64,000 bases of DNA from Ovis canadensis (lineage: Eukaryota; Chordata; Mammalia; Artiodactyla; Bovidae), in assembly GCF_042477335.2 (NCBI RefSeq), contig NC_091254.1, positions 96,967,501-97,031,500 of the forward strand. Direction: 5' to 3'. How positions within the stretch are numbered: the stretch's first letter is position 1; each line of letters begins with the position of its first letter. The notes beneath the pieces were generated by a model. It did not search any database. It saw only the letters and a list, made by a program, of their open reading frames with translations, and was not told the DNA's origin. Shown one piece after another: positions 35,098 to 47,164 of the stretch. The position numbers were made by a program, and so were the translations under genes.

Positions 35098-35116
35098 ATT
35101 AGGCAGGTAATAAATG

Positions 35117-35327
35117 GGCTTCCCTGGTGGTTCAGTGGTAAAGAATCCACCCGCCAGTACAGGAGATGCAGGTTCAACCCATGGTCTGGGAAGATTCCCT
35201 AGAGAAGGGAATGGCTATCCACTCCAGTATTCTTGCTTGGGAAATCCCATGGACAGAGGAGCCTGGCGGGCTACCGTCCATGGGGTCACAAATTCAGATA
35301 TACCTGCACGACTAAGCACGCACACAC
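35117..35327 (+). mobile_element. Bov-tA-type SINE with 8-bp TSD
   Basis: AATAAATG at 35,109-35,116 and 35,328-35,335 brackets a full-length copy inserted at the edge of the BovB fragment. Confidence 0.9.
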
Positions 35328-35335
35328 AATAAATG

Positions 35336-35780
35336 TACTACAGTCTGTCTGAATTTTTCCTACTACCAAGCAAAGGAATGTGAACGAGGAAGAATTTCTT
35401 CCGTGCTTCATGTGAACTAAGCACTGGTGAGCACTTTGACATACATTACCATCTTTAATCGCTGAAGGGTCTCAGAGAGAGGAGAATGGGGTGAGAAGAG
35501 CTGTTAGTTTCAACAGCTGAGTTTTCAACTGGAGACTCAATTGGGAAAGCATCTGCTTCCGTGCACTCATGGTTCAGTTTTTACAGCTATAGGATCCATC
35601 ACAGCTTTTGTCTATGAAAGTCAGAAAGAAGAGAGAGAAGAGAGACAAAGAGGCTGGGGTGAGCCTGCCACTAAGACAGAGACTTCTACAATGCGGGCTG
35701 GTTATGGAATACCACCCATCACCTTGTATTATTATACTGATGAAGAAGCAAATCACGGGTCCTGCCTTCCAAGTGGAAGG
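35336..35780. other. Intergenic, nothing recognised
   Basis: A GA-rich patch lies near 35,620-35,650. No feature is supported. Confidence 0.4.
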
Positions 35781-35782
35781 GA

Positions 35783-35855
35783 TTCTGTTGCTGTTGTTAC
35801 TGAGTTTCTAAATCCTATCTGACTCCCACGAGGCTTCTCTGTCTATGGGATTTCG
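35783..35855 (-). mobile_element. SINE/BovB 3' scrap, antisense
   Basis: 'GATTCTGTTGCTGTTGTTAC' and 'GAGGCTTCTCTGTCTATGGG' are the reversed tail of a diverged Bov-tA or BovB. Confidence 0.5.
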
Positions 35856-35859
35856 AGGA

Positions 35860-36360
35860 TGGAAACACAAAGAGGCAGAGGCCACGGGGACCACCTTAAA
35901 GTCTGCCCACCATAGTCCATCCTCTGACCTTCAAAAGATTTACCTCCCTCCCACATGCAAAGTAATTTGCACCCTCCCAAGTTGTGCAAGAGTCTCATCC
36001 CATTATAATATCAGCAAAGTACAAAACTCTTTGTCTACATCAGGATCAGATGTGAATGAGGTCTCCAGTATAAAGCTCTCCATCTATGGATGGGCAAAAC
36101 AGAAGACACAAATTATCTGCCCCCAGTACACCCAGCACACCGTGGTGGGAGTGACCAGGAACGAGAGCTGGATGCATTGCCCTTCGGCAGGGAGGAGAAA
36201 TGCAAGACAGAAAGGAGCCTCTATCTACTGCAGTTGTGAACTGCAGCCAGGCTCCGAGTTTCTGGATTTGTTTCCAAAGCTTGGGAATGATTGTGGCTCT
36301 TGGCTCCCCTCTCTGGGCTTGTGGTCCTGTCCTCTGACTCATCCTTTTTTCATGAAAGAA
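35860..36360. repeat. Possible ancient interspersed repeat
   Basis: 'GACCACCTTAAAGTCTGCCC', 'CCTCCCACATGCAAAGTAAT' and 'CAAGAGTCTCATCCCATTAT' resemble a known old mammalian repeat that I cannot name. This, and the lack of homology, argue that the overlapping 215-codon frame is not a gene. Confidence 0.4.
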
Positions 36361-37045
36361 GGCATATGTTTGCAGTTGAGTAGTCTTCTGAGACTGTGTC
36401 CTGCCAGCAGAACTTGGGTGTTTTCCCTCGGTCTCTTTTCATTTTATACTCTCTTGGTCCCTTCCAGGCTAAGCTGGCAGTGTGTCTGCTGAGACAATTT
36501 TTTCAGGAACCCTGTGGATCTCCCGAGGTGGGGTTCACAGTGGGGTTCACTCCTCTGGACAAAAGTCACACAACAGGGCAAGATGAGACCTTCTGTCCTT
36601 TGGCCTCCTTCTGAGATGGCTCAGAGACAAACACGACATCAAACCTACTCTGGGTCGTGCGTATATTAACAGGATGGTGGAGAGGACCTGAGAGAAGGTC
36701 TTCAAAGAACCACTTGGTGCACATCTGATCTTTACCTGTTTCTGAGGTCTCAGCAAACTTTCCGCAGTCAGACCTTCAGTTTTGACTGTGTGTGATACTT
36801 TTGAAGCCATGTCTTCATTTCAATAGCTTTGCTACCTAGAGGCTGAGAATTTTCAAATTCATCAAACTACGTTTTCTCTCACAGGCAGAAAAAGGTTTTT
36901 GTTTGAATCCTTTTGCACTTTCCTATAAGCAGCAAGAAAGCAGGGGGCACCTTGGGCACTTTGCTTGTGAATCTCCTTTACTATGTAACCATGGTTGTCA
37001 CCTCCACACTTTACACATAATGTCAGGAGTGAAAGTGACAGTGTG
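36361..37045. other. Intergenic, nothing recognised
   Basis: No supported feature. Confidence 0.45.
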
Positions 37046-38957
37046 AGTCACTCAGTTCAGTCGCTCACTTGTGTCTGACTGTTTGCAACCCCATGAACCG
37101 CAGCACACCAGGCCTCCCGGTCTATCACCAAACCTGAAGTTTACCCAAACTCATGTCCATTGAGTCGGTGATGCCATCCAACCATCTCATCCTCTGTCGT
37201 CCCCTTCTCCTCCTGCCTTCAATCTTTCCCAGCATCAGGGTCTTTTCAAACGAGTTAGTTCTTTGCATCAGGTGGCCAAAGTATTGGAGTTTCACCTTCA
37301 GGATCAGTCCTCCCAATGAATATTCAAGGACTGATTTCCTTTAGGATGGACTGGTTGGATCTCCTTGCAGTCCAAGGGAGTCTCAAGAGCCTTCTCCAAC
37401 ACCACAGTTCAAAACCCTCAATTCTTTGGTGCTCAGCTTTCTTTATAGTCCAACTCTCACATCCATACATGACTACTGGAAAAACCAAAGCTTTGACTAG
37501 ATGGAGCTTTGTTGGCAAAGTAATGTCTCTGCTTTTTAATATGCTGTCTAGGTTGGTCATAGCTTTTCTTCCAAGGAGCAAGCGTCTTTTAATTTCATGG
37601 CTTCAGTTACCATCTGCAGTGATTTTGGAGCCTGAAAAATAAAGTAACTTACTATTTCCACTGTTTCCCCATCTATTTGCCATGAAGTGATGGGAACGGA
37701 TACCATGATCTCAGTTTTCTGAATGTTGAGTTTTAAGCCAGCTTTTTCACTCTCCTCTTTCACTTTCATCAAGGGGCTTTTTAGTTCCTCTTCACTTTCT
37801 GCCATAAGGGTGGTGTCATCTGCATATCTGAGGTTATTGATATTTCTCCCGGCAATCTTGATTCCAGCTTGTGCTTCTTCCAGCCCAGTGTTTCTCATGA
37901 TGTACTCTGCATAGAAGTTAAATAAGCAGGGTGACAATATACAGCCTTGACGTACTCCTTTCCCTATTTGGAACCAGTCTGTTGTTCCATGTCCAGTTCT
38001 AACTGTTACTTCTTGACCTGCACACAGATTTCTCAGGAGGCAGGTTAAGGTGGTCGGGTATTCCCATGTCTTTGAGAATTTTCCACAGTTAGTTGTGATC
38101 CACACAGTCAAAGGTTTTGGCATAGTCAATAAAGCAGATGTTTTTCTGGAACTCTCTTGCTTTTTCAATGACCCAACAGACGTTGGCAGTTTGATCTCTG
38201 GTTCCTCTGCCTTTTCTAAATCCAGCTTGAACATCTGGAAGTTCATGGTTCATGTATTGCTGAAGCTTGCTTGGAGAATTTTGAGCATTATTTTGCTAGC
38301 ATGTGAGATGAGGCAGAGGATTCAAACAAAAACCCTTTTCTGCCTGTGAAAGAAAATGTGCAATTGTGTGGTAGTTTGAATATTGTTTGGCATTGCCTTT
38401 CTTAGGGATTGGAATGAAAACTGACCTTTTCCAGTCCTCTGCCCACTGCTGAGTTTTCCAAATTTGCTGGCATATTGAATGCAGTACTTTCACAGCATCA
38501 TCTTTTAGAATTTGAAATAGCTCAACTGGAATTCTATCACGTCCACTAGCTTTGTTCTCAGTGATGCTTCCTAAGGCCTACTGGACTTCACATTCTAGAA
38601 TGTCTGGCTCTAGGTGGGTGATCATACGATCGTGATTATCATGAATAATCATGAATTTTTTTTTGTACAGTTCTTCCATGTATTTTTGCCACCTCTTCTT
38701 ACTATCTTCTGCTTCGGTTAGGTCCATACCATTTCTGTCCTTTATCGAGCCCATCTTTGCATGAAATGTTCCCTTGGTATCTCTAATTTTCTTGAAGTGA
38801 TCTCTAGTCTTTCCCATTCTGTTCTTTTCCTCTATTTCTTTGCATTGATCGCTGAGGAAGGCTTTATCTCTCCTTGCTATTCTTTGGAACTCTACATTCA
38901 GATGCTTATATCTTTCCTTTTCTCCTTTGCTTTTCGCTTCCCTTCTTTTCACAGCTA
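37046..38957 (-). mobile_element. Long BovB LINE, antisense, with broken RT ORF
   Basis: This 1.9-kb copy is the longest BovB in the window. Reading leftwards on the minus strand, a basic segment between the endonuclease and RT regions (38,578-38,952, FQRIARRDKAFLSDQCKEIE) comes first. Next is a short piece (38,296-38,493, VFIPIPKKGNAKQYSNY), then the RT core (37,557-38,246) with RYADDTTLMAESEEEL near 37,800, then VMYGCESWTIKKAE (37,324-37,581) and the 3' end. The parts lie in different frames with stops between them, so no active protein is made. The endonuclease region is missing (5' truncation at 38,957). Confidence 0.92.
37557..38246 (-). pseudogene. BovB reverse-transcriptase core relic
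   Basis: A 229-codon open frame holding the LINE reverse-transcriptase palm. VRQGCILSPCLFNFYAEYI, upstream of the active site, is followed by the YADD catalytic tetrad. The family enzyme is about 1,000 residues and copies element RNA at a nicked target. This fragment has only about a fifth of it, and its ATG lies mid-domain and is not a real start. It is the largest surviving BovB frame here. Confidence 0.85.
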
Positions 38958-39233
38958 TTTAGATTACATAAAAATTAGGGAATGCAGAGTGTTGAGTGGT
39001 ATTTTTGCTCTTAAGTATTATGATACATTTTGTAAAAACTTGAAGGCCTGAATTATCCTCAGAATTCAATTTACTTTGATTTCTTAAAAGGACACACCTT
39101 CAAGTCGGCAGTAGCTGCCTGATTCCTTAATGAACAAGTAGAAGCATCTAAGGAACAATAGTGCCATTCAGTAAGACTGTCAGGAACTTTGGCAGTTTGA
39201 CAATGATCAATCAAAACTGATTAATAGGCACTT

Positions 39234-39383
39234 CCCTGGTGGCCCAGTGGTTAGGGCTCTGCACGTCTGCTGCAGGGAGCATGAGCTTGATCCTTTGTTG
39301 GGGGATTTGGGGAACCAAGATCCCACAAGCTGCATGGCACAACCAAAAAAAAAAAAAAAGAAGAAGAAAAAGAACAAACAAAA
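39234..39383 (+). mobile_element. CHR-type cetartiodactyl SINE with poly-A and TSD
   Basis: The head 'CTTCCCTGGTGGCCCAGTGG' is followed by 'CACAAGCTGCATGGCACAAC' and a long A-rich tail. AAAACTGATTA (39,223-39,233) and AAAACTGGTTA (39,384-39,394) flank it. Confidence 0.85.
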
Positions 39384-39532
39384 AAAACTGGTTACCAAAA
39401 TTTTAGGTACCGATATTCTTGAGAACTCATGAGCATCAGTTCATCTGTCTTATCCCATAACAGGAAGTACACTAACTCTGATACAAAACACCTGCTATTA
39501 TTTGAGCAATAAGCCTGTGCTGGACTAATGTT

Positions 39533-39736
39533 GGTCTTCCCTTGTGGCTCAGCTGGTAAAGGATCCACCTGCAATGTGGGAGACCTGGGTTCGGTCCCTG
39601 GGTTAGGGAGATCCCCTGGAGAAGGGAAAGGCTACCCATTCCAGTATTCTGGCCTGGAGAATTCCATGGACTGTCTATAGTCCATGGGGTCGCAGAGTCA
39701 GACATGACTGAGTGACTTTCACTTTCACTTTGAGAG
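39533..39736 (+). mobile_element. Bov-A2-type SINE with ISRE-like tail
   Basis: Full-length sense element bounded by TAATGTT at 39,526-39,532 and 39,737-39,743. The tail CTTTCACTTTCACTTT (39,716-39,731) is GAAANNGAAA-type on the minus strand. Confidence 0.9.
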
Positions 39737-39743
39737 TAATGTT

Positions 39744-40619
39744 AATGCTTAGTGTCTTCAGTTTCAATACTTCTTAGTTGTCCATTTTTGGGTGAGATTA
39801 ACTTCCCTGAATGTTTGGAAGAACATGTAGTCAAGAGCAACTTCCAATTTCACAGAACTCTCACTGCTCTTTTCCGCAACAGTGACTTGCTTCCTGAAAA
39901 TGTTGGCTATTTCATTCCCCACTTTCATTTAGACCTTGGATTTCTTCTCTCTATTATCCCTAGCCTGCTTTTTTTTCTTTTTTTTTTTAACCCAACCCCA
40001 CTAGTTTATCTCCAGTCTTGGAAGGATTGACGGTGGCTCCGTCTTGAGCACTGGTCTAGACTGTGTTTTGGGTTCAGGTGGGGCTCCTTTTCCTCTCCTG
40101 CTACTGTCTTGGACAAAACCCCTCCCAGTTTCAAGGTGTTCCGTCTGGTCCTCTGTGCTTTTCAAAAAACATCTGCTGATTATCTGCGTAGTTTCTGGGT
40201 TTCTCAGGGCTCTGAGAGGCCCATACAATCCTTTTTCATTGAAATATTAATCCCATGTGAGACCTGTAGTTCACCTGTTTACCCTCACCTCTTGCATATT
40301 TAGACTTTTGGGGCCACCTCATTACCTGGTCCTGTCATAAATGTTGTCCTTGGGTGTTTTGTTATTATCTAGCTGTTCTGTCTGGTTTTTATGTGCTGAT
40401 TTGTAAGAGATGCAAAAACTATTGTTAGTGCCATCATCATCCCCAAATTTCCAAAGCTACTGGCTTTTTTAAAGCATTCATGTTTAAGAAGTCTGTTTTT
40501 ACTTATTTTTACTTCCTTGATGAAGAACGCAGTCGAATTTCTATACCAACTTTCCATTGCTCTTTAATCGATTAGCGGAGTTACACGAACTAACGTATTA
40601 ATATTGGTTCATCCTCATG
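39744..40619. other. Intergenic, nothing recognised
   Basis: A T-rich run lies near 39,968-39,990. No feature is supported. Confidence 0.45.
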
Positions 40620-40627
40620 TTCATGGG

Positions 40628-40858
40628 CTTCCCTGGTGGCTCAGTTAGTAAAGAATCCACCTCAGCGCAGGAGGCCTGGGTTTGATCCCTGGGTTCGGAA
40701 GATCCTCTGGAGGAGAGCATGGCAACCCACTCCAGTATTCTTGCCTGGAGAACTCCCCCATGGAGGAAAGATTCTCCAGAGAAGCATGGCAGGCTACAGT
40801 CCACCACGGGGTCGCAGAGTCGGACAGGACTGAGACACTCAGCACAACACAGCACATA
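40628..40858 (+). mobile_element. Bov-tA SINE with internal insertion
   Basis: TTCATGGG at 40,620-40,627 and 40,859-40,866 flanks it. About 15 extra bases ('GGAAAGATTCTCCA' region, near 40,765) interrupt the usual 'CCCATGGACAGAGGAGCCTG' block. Confidence 0.88.
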
Positions 40859-40866
40859 TTCATGGG

Positions 40867-41600
40867 AACTGCATACTACTTAGAAATATTTCACTGCTCT
40901 TCTTTTTGCAATATTTACTTTCTAATAGTGTTATTGAACCATTTTGTCTGTACGTAACTATAGTCAACTACATTTTTAGTATTTAGTAACTATCTAAATA
41001 CGCTTTAGAGTAGAAAGTATAAAACTTTTAAGTTCAGAAGCTTTGGCAGATGTGTACGTCCATGCACTGCACCACAATCAAAATATATCATCTTTCCATC
41101 ACTCTAGAAAGCTCCCTTTGCTCACCTCCAGTCAGTCTTCCTACTTGGGAGGATTCTGTCTGTGCAGAGTCAGGGAATGCAGAAGCAACAGGCCATCTCA
41201 AGTCACTGGGCATTAGTAGTGATGGTGACTCAGTGGTTCTGACCAGGGAAGTAGTATGAAATGACTTGCATGTTTAAAAGTAAAAATTCTGTTTGGGAGA
41301 AGAGATTGTAGTGAAGTGTACAAGGAAAAAGGCCAATTAAGAGATCACTCTTAAGTCCAGTAGATCAAACAGGGTAGACTATAGTAATCATTAAAGCGGT
41401 GAAGAGGTGTAGACTAGTTACTGTAAGTAGTTAAGGGGTGAGGTGTAGCCTATGGTTACCCTAAGTGGTGAATCTGTTTGGAGGCTGGATCTAACAAGAT
41501 ATGCTTTGCACTGACACTATGAGAGCAGATGGAGTCAGGGATGAAGCTACTTGAGCAGCATGGAGAGTAGACGTACAGTTTAGTGAAGTGGGGAACTGTG
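40867..41600. other. Intergenic, nothing recognised
   Basis: No supported feature. Confidence 0.45.
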
Positions 41601-41945
41601 TGGATGAGGTCTAGTTTGCTTATTTAATAAAACAGAATCCGACCCACAGACTTGGACAATGATTTCAACATTGCCACAGGGGGGTTAGGGTGAGGGACAG
41701 ACTGGGAGTTTGGGATGTACACACTTGGACGTGTACATACTGCTTTACTTGAAATAGATAATCAACAAAGATCTGCTGTATAGCACAGGAAATTCTGCCC
41801 AATACTTTGTAATAACCTAAACGGGAAAAGAACCTGAAAAATTATGGATAAATATATATGTGCAACTGAGTCACTTTGTTGTATACCCTAAACTAGCACA
41901 ACATTGTTAACCAGCTATGCTTCAATATAAAATTTTTTTTTAAAG
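41600..41945 (+). mobile_element. L1 3' end, sense
   Basis: 'GAAATAGATAATCAACAAAG', 'CTGTATAGCACAGGAAATTC', 'GCACAACATTGTTAACCAGC' and the terminal 'CTTCAATATAAAATTTTTTT' are L1 3' UTR landmarks. Confidence 0.8.
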
Positions 41946-42980
41946 TTTGAGAAATCAAGGTCTACTATGAATATCATTAGATGAAATTATGTGATCTAAG
42001 GTTGCTTCAGAATAATTCAGAGGTCTATAAATATGAAAAAGATTGGCAATTGCTAATTGTTGAGAATGGGTGACCTGCACACACAGGTTCATTACGTCAG
42101 CCTCCTTGTTGCATTTACATTTTCTTCTATGATTCAAAAAAAGAACAGTTATGGTTGGACAGGTTGAGAGGGCCATGTGACTTCATGTGATGCTCTGTAA
42201 ATGGTCAGATACGTGAACTCAAGTTAAGCAAAGAAACTGGGACTAAAGAACTGTGGGAGTCATTAGCGCATTTAAAGCCACTGGGCAGGATTTGAACACT
42301 TGTGGACTGAAAAGAGGGAGAACAGGGCTAGAAACTGAACTCTCCAGCATTTAAAGACGAGGAGACTCTAGAAAGGCATTCTTGCCAGTTTCACAATGTG
42401 TCTGGAATCACTGAAAAATACATAACTTGGAATCAGCAATTCCATTCCTAATAATGTAAACAATTCACTGCAATGCCTGCCAGGAAGAAGTACAGGGAGC
42501 ACGGTGAAGCAACCTGGAAACCAGTGAGGGCCAGGCCCAGCACATCACAGGCCAGTCAACAGAACGAGGCGCATCAAGTGGCGCAGCTTAGTGACCGGAA
42601 ATACTCTCACCATTCATTGAGAAAAGCTAATCATGTAAAGCACGATAGCTTAGCTTACACTTTTGACACTGAAAATATGTACTTTGTACTTTCCTTATCA
42701 TCAATAACCTAAAATAGTAGATGTTATTATCTTTGGTGGTAAAATTGTGTACTTTTCTCTTCACTACACATATTTTGCAATTTTTCTCAATAGACATTGT
42801 GTAAAACTATACAAATTTAAAATTTTTAATAAAGCTCATTTAGTAATATGAAACACAAAAGCCCTTCAACAGGAACTGACTTAAATCAGTCAAAATGACA
42901 TTGATGCCTTAACGTCTACTTGATTGAAATAACAATTATGAATTTTTGAAAATATAAGAAATTATTTTAATAGCATATTA
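41946..42980. other. Intergenic, nothing recognised
   Basis: No supported feature. It lies downstream of the LIG4 transcript end as I infer it. Confidence 0.4.
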
Positions 42981-42985
42981 AATAC

Positions 42986-44428
42986 TTTATTTAAATTAAG
43001 AAATACAATAAAATAACATACACTTATTCCTCTGATTGAATAAAATAACTACTTACAAACAATCTACACACAGTTTTTCAAGTACCAAATTCCAAGTATT
43101 TAACTGATGTCTTGAAACATATTTTTCAAAATGTATAGGCTGCATTCCAAAATCTGGTATATTTTGGTTTTACATATTTGGTATATAAATCCAAATGTAA
43201 TCTATTTATATTTACACATACTATATACTTTAAATAATCTAAGAAAAAATACGTCATTTAAAAAAATCAAAGCAATTTACTTCTCTGTAGAGAAAGTTAC
43301 AACACACATACCATTCTGATACCTTTTCAATGGGCCATATGTAGGAAAACTACTCTTTGCCAAATACTATTTATACTGAAGTACAAATTCATATAAAAAT
43401 ATATTTTTAAAATATCCTCTATTTTAGAAAAAATTAAGTGTAGGCCAAGTTCGTTTAAAATTGCAAGAGATTTAAAAAATCAAACTGACCTAACTTTAAG
43501 TTTTTAGACCATTACTCAATCTCCTCTGATTTAGCTAATAACATCATTAACAAGGTGCTTTAAAGGTGGTGCAACGGTAAAGAATCTGCCTGCCAATGCA
43601 GGGGATGCAGGAGACATGGGTTCAATCCCTGGGTTGGGAAGACTCCTTGGAGGAAATGGCAACCCACTCCAATATTCTTACCTGGAAAATCCTATAGACG
43701 GAGAAGCCTGGCAGGCTACAGTCCATGGGGTTGTTAAGACTCGAACATGACTGAGCACACACACTCACCCTGATCATTAACAAGGGATTTTATTCACGAG
43801 CCTGACCTTAACCTTAAAAAATAAATTTGTTCACATTTCACATTTAAAAGCGGAATTTTAGCCTTTAACTTAAAAAGACGTATTTACAAATCCACATGTG
43901 CCAACGAATATTTTTCTTGCAATGCTTTTATTAGACAAAAGCCATTATTAAAAATTTTATTCGACTTCAGAAAATCCTGTTTAGGTCACTACTTTTAATG
44001 AGTCTAAAAGCTTCTGAATCTATTTTATTAATAGGAGTTAAATTTTTATATTTGTATAAGGAGATTATAATGTTAAAAACTTTTTATTTCATCTTGGTCA
44101 TAAAAATAATGAAATACTATACTGCTAAAAAATTTTCTTTCTTGACATTGGGCTACTGGGTGTCTTTTCACCATTTGTATTTCTTGTTAAATAATCCACT
44201 TTTTTCTTTTAAGTGTTTTCCTTATAAACATGGGTATCTTTTTTCTTATTATTAAAAGCTCTATAAAAATACAGGAAAAAAAAGTTATGATGACTGTCTG
44301 TATCTAGTAATACTTTTAAGCACAGATTTTTAACAGATGAAAATAAAACATAGTTTAACATTTTATCATGATAATCTGTTGCAATGAGTCAGTCAGATCT
44401 GAGGCTTGCCTCACTAGGAAAGCTAGCT
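42986..44428 (-). other. LIG4: LIG4 3' UTR (extent inferred)
   Basis: The stop codon occupies 44,429-44,431, so the 3' UTR runs leftwards. Minus-strand AATAAA signals (TTTATT on the plus strand) occur at 43,956-43,961, 43,927-43,932, 43,789-43,794 and 42,986-42,991. I cannot tell which is used, so the left limit is the farthest plausible one. The region is AT-rich apart from the inserted SINE at 43,556-43,772. Confidence 0.45.
43556..43772 (+). mobile_element. Bov-tA SINE in probable LIG4 3' UTR, 13-bp TSD
   Basis: A perfect ATCATTAACAAGG at 43,543-43,555 and 43,773-43,785 defines the insertion. The SINE is antisense to LIG4, so any transcript reaching past it would carry the SINE complement. 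Confidence 0.92.
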
Positions 44429-47164
44429 TCAAACCAAATACTGATTTTCCTCCTGTAATTCACACTTGTCTATTGAAACAGTGACCCAACGTTCTTGTAA
44501 GATTTTAAATTTCCTCTTAAGAGTCCTTCGAATAGCTTTCAAGTCTGCAACCCGACTCTGATCTTCCCCAACAATGACGTGAGACACTCCCTCAGCTAAA
44601 CAGGAAACTACTTGTGCTCCATGAAATCGAAGCTCCAAGGCTGTGATGGCTAACCTAGCTCCCTTGATTCTGGTGCTTAAGTCATTGATGACAGCGTACA
44701 AGTCCAAATAAACGGTGTGGTGTCTAAACATGCTAAGAGGCATGCTGGCCCAGGAATACCTGTGTTCCAAATCAGCAATCACAGGACTCATCTCCCCAGG
44801 AGTCTGCTCACCAGCGTTTTTAATTCCTGAAAACACTTCCTTCAGTCGGTGCAAATCTGTGTCGAGAAAGTAACTATCCCCGAATTGGTCGTATTCCTGG
44901 GCAAAGTGTTGCTTTGTCGACGGGCACATGTGGATCATGAAGCGGGGTTGCCAGGGCACACAGCTTCTGGTCCTAAAACACTCCAGCAGCCACTCTGGCT
45001 TGACGACATCATGTTTATCTGAAGAGATGATATTCTTCACTCGAATGTTGTCAGACCCTGCGATCACACAGTACGTGTCTGGGCCTGGGTTCTGTACTAC
45101 GTAACCACCCAATTCGGCGATTCTGTTTTCCAGGTCAGGCTTGGGATGGTTGCTGGTTCCACTCATGACACAAAACTCCACGTCTTCAAAGACAGTAGAA
45201 ACCCTGTTTACGTTAGAAAGGTTGGGAGCTTTTAGGTGCTCAATAATTCCAATGACTTTCTTCATCTTTGGGGCAGCTTTCCGCTTTTTCTCTTGTGGTT
45301 CATCATCGCCACTCATGTAAAGGTGTTTGGATGCGAGCTTTCCACAGGCCTTCCCTCGAAGTTGCTCTAAGTCCTCCAGGGATGTACATTCGTACCATTC
45401 TTTGTCTTCTCTTATTTTCTCAATCCGTGGAAAACGCAACGTGCAGCCGGTTTTATACATGTCACTGGGGACGATCTCTGTGGCCTTAACCTGAACAATG
45501 ACTGAATTGCAAGGCTCAATGTAGACCTCTGGCTTCTCTGTTCCACAAAGAATGTTGCTTGGTGGGGCTTTCCTATGAAAAGCCTTCCAGTGTTTCGCCA
45601 ACTTCAAACCCAGGTCATACAGTTCTTTCATAGTGTAACCCGAGCCAACTCGACAGAGAGTGTGAAACACTGAGGGTTTTTCACCAGAAGCGGGCTTCTC
45701 TGCCACAGCGCACAAAAAATGAGACATCATCCCGCCCCGGGCACCCTTCCCCCAGTAGCCCCCGACGATTAAGATGTCCAGCTCATCCATCAGTCCACTG
45801 ACATACTCTGGTTTAATTTTTAACCATCCTTCACCTCTTTTATCTGGCTTGTAAATGGACAGCGGGTGTTTTACCATGATCCCCTCTTCTCTTTTATCTA
45901 TCGCTTCATTCAAAGCATCAATTACTTCTTTCTTAGTATGAGCTTGTGTTTTCTGCACTATTTCTATTCTACCTGGTACAGGTATGAAAACACTATTAAG
46001 AATTTCAAACCTCTTTCTCAGGGTCTCATGTCCTAGCTTTTTATCATTAACCATCAATACATCAAAAACACAGTAACAAGTCTGCAGCTCAGAATCTTCC
46101 ACCATTCTTTTAATATCAAACTTATTCCCCTTTTGCATAAAAGTCTGTGTGTTAGGGTTGTAGGCCATCATCTCACCGTCGAGGATACAGTTCAGCACAT
46201 CTGTTCTGAATGCATTATGAATGAATGGTGTGAGGGACCCTTCCTGTGGGGAAGCACCAAACTGGTCCTCATAGTTATACCCATTGCGAGAGAAGTACCG
46301 GTACACATCCCCATCCTTGTGCATCTGCATCCGCTCGCCGTCGAGCTTGGTTTCAATGTAGAAACTCTGGTGTTTCATGTCCTTCTCAATTCGCTCAATA
46401 TCTGCTATAGCGGCCAGCATGGGTTTAAAGGCAGAGAATAGGGTGATGGAAATGTCACTGAGTCCCACTGAAGGATCGTGCAGTTGCCTACAGACCTTCT
46501 CCAGATCTGTGGTGACATTATGCAACTCAGCAGCGTCACGGTGAAAAACAGAAAATACAGTGTGCTGACTAAAGCCAAGCTTGAGGTCCTTAACAATCAT
46601 CCGTATCAGCCATTTTTGTTCAAGTGCTGAACTCTGAGTTATAAGCTGAAGAACACTTTTCTTCATTAGGTCTTTCCTTTTGGCAGAATTATTGCTGGCA
46701 ATGGAGTCTAAAATGTCATTTACTTGCTGAATGCTTAGGCTTCCTTTCTGTAGACATCTGGGTTTCAATACAAAGTACGCAATCATTGCAAAGTCTCCAG
46801 CATCTCCACGGGTTCCGGTCGGTGTTCTGTAGTTCAAAAGCTTAAGGGCATCTTTTCCATCTCGAGGCAAGTTAAGCAATTCAACATAAAGCTTAGCCAG
46901 CATAATTTCTTTGATTCCATAGGCCATTCTCTCCCTTTCCAGCTGAGGAAGAATAAGTCTCATGGCTGGATAAAAAGAATCTGTGACATCTTTTTGGTTC
47001 TTATGAAGGGCATCATGAAATTTTCTCCAAGAATCTAAAAATGCTTTGAAGTGTCTGATTTTTTCTGCACGCCCTTTACTTTTCTGTATTCGTTCTAAAG
47101 TCGAACATAAATCTGCAAAAGGAACGTGAGATGCAACAGTCTGTGAGGTTTGCGAGGCAGCCAT
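44429..47164 (-). CDS. LIG4: DNA ligase IV (DNA ligase 4)
   Basis: ATP-dependent ligase that seals double-strand breaks in nuclear non-homologous end joining and V(D)J recombination, bound to XRCC4 and aided by XLF. The intact 911-residue frame equals the human length and lies in one exon. The N-terminal DNA-binding domain is about 1-240. Adenylation-domain motifs are KLDGER (273-278, with Lys273 the AMP-accepting lysine), FSRNG (291-295), LDGEMMAY (328-335), EEGIMVK (426-432) and GWLKIKPEY (446-454). The OB fold follows, with [13 protein letters not shown] (578-590). BRCT1 is about 654-743, the XRCC4-binding linker about 755-782 and BRCT2 about 808-911. Residues mutated in human LIG4 syndrome (Arg278, Gly469, Arg580, Arg814) carry the normal amino acid at the same number. 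The start is the first ATG, matching the known N-terminus [10 protein letters not shown], with a weak -3 context but G at +4. There is no frameshift or internal stop. Confidence 0.99.
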   Translation of the reverse strand: MAASQTSQTVASHVPFADLCSTLERIQKSKGRAEKIRHFKAFLDSWRKFHDALHKNQKDVTDSFYPAMRLILPQLERERMAYGIKEIMLAKLYVELLNLPRDGKDALKLLNYRTPTGTRGDAGDFAMIAYFVLKPRCLQKGSLSIQQVNDILDSIASNNSAKRKDLMKKSVLQLITQSSALEQKWLIRMIVKDLKLGFSQHTVFSVFHRDAAELHNVTTDLEKVCRQLHDPSVGLSDISITLFSAFKPMLAAIADIERIEKDMKHQSFYIETKLDGERMQMHKDGDVYRYFSRNGYNYEDQFGASPQEGSLTPFIHNAFRTDVLNCILDGEMMAYNPNTQTFMQKGNKFDIKRMVEDSELQTCYCVFDVLMVNDKKLGHETLRKRFEILNSVFIPVPGRIEIVQKTQAHTKKEVIDALNEAIDKREEGIMVKHPLSIYKPDKRGEGWLKIKPEYVSGLMDELDILIVGGYWGKGARGGMMSHFLCAVAEKPASGEKPSVFHTLCRVGSGYTMKELYDLGLKLAKHWKAFHRKAPPSNILCGTEKPEVYIEPCNSVIVQVKATEIVPSDMYKTGCTLRFPRIEKIREDKEWYECTSLEDLEQLRGKACGKLASKHLYMSGDDEPQEKKRKAAPKMKKVIGIIEHLKAPNLSNVNRVSTVFEDVEFCVMSGTSNHPKPDLENRIAELGGYVVQNPGPDTYCVIAGSDNIRVKNIISSDKHDVVKPEWLLECFRTRSCVPWQPRFMIHMCPSTKQHFAQEYDQFGDSYFLDTDLHRLKEVFSGIKNAGEQTPGEMSPVIADLEHRYSWASMPLSMFRHHTVYLDLYAVINDLSTRIKGARLAITALELRFHGAQVVSCLAEGVSHVIVGEDQSRVADLKAIRRTLKRKFKILQERWVTVSIDKCELQEENQYLV

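Noticed and set aside
35845-36492. 215-codon open frame, plus strand
   Set aside because: It overlaps a probable ancient repeat and a SINE scrap, with no domain, no promoter and no splice context. I judge it a chance frame.
37557-38246. A functional reverse transcriptase gene
   Set aside because: The YADD core is present, but the element is 5'-truncated and split across several frames.
46133-46441. 102-codon open frame antisense to LIG4
   Set aside because: It is a shadow of the LIG4 coding sequence.
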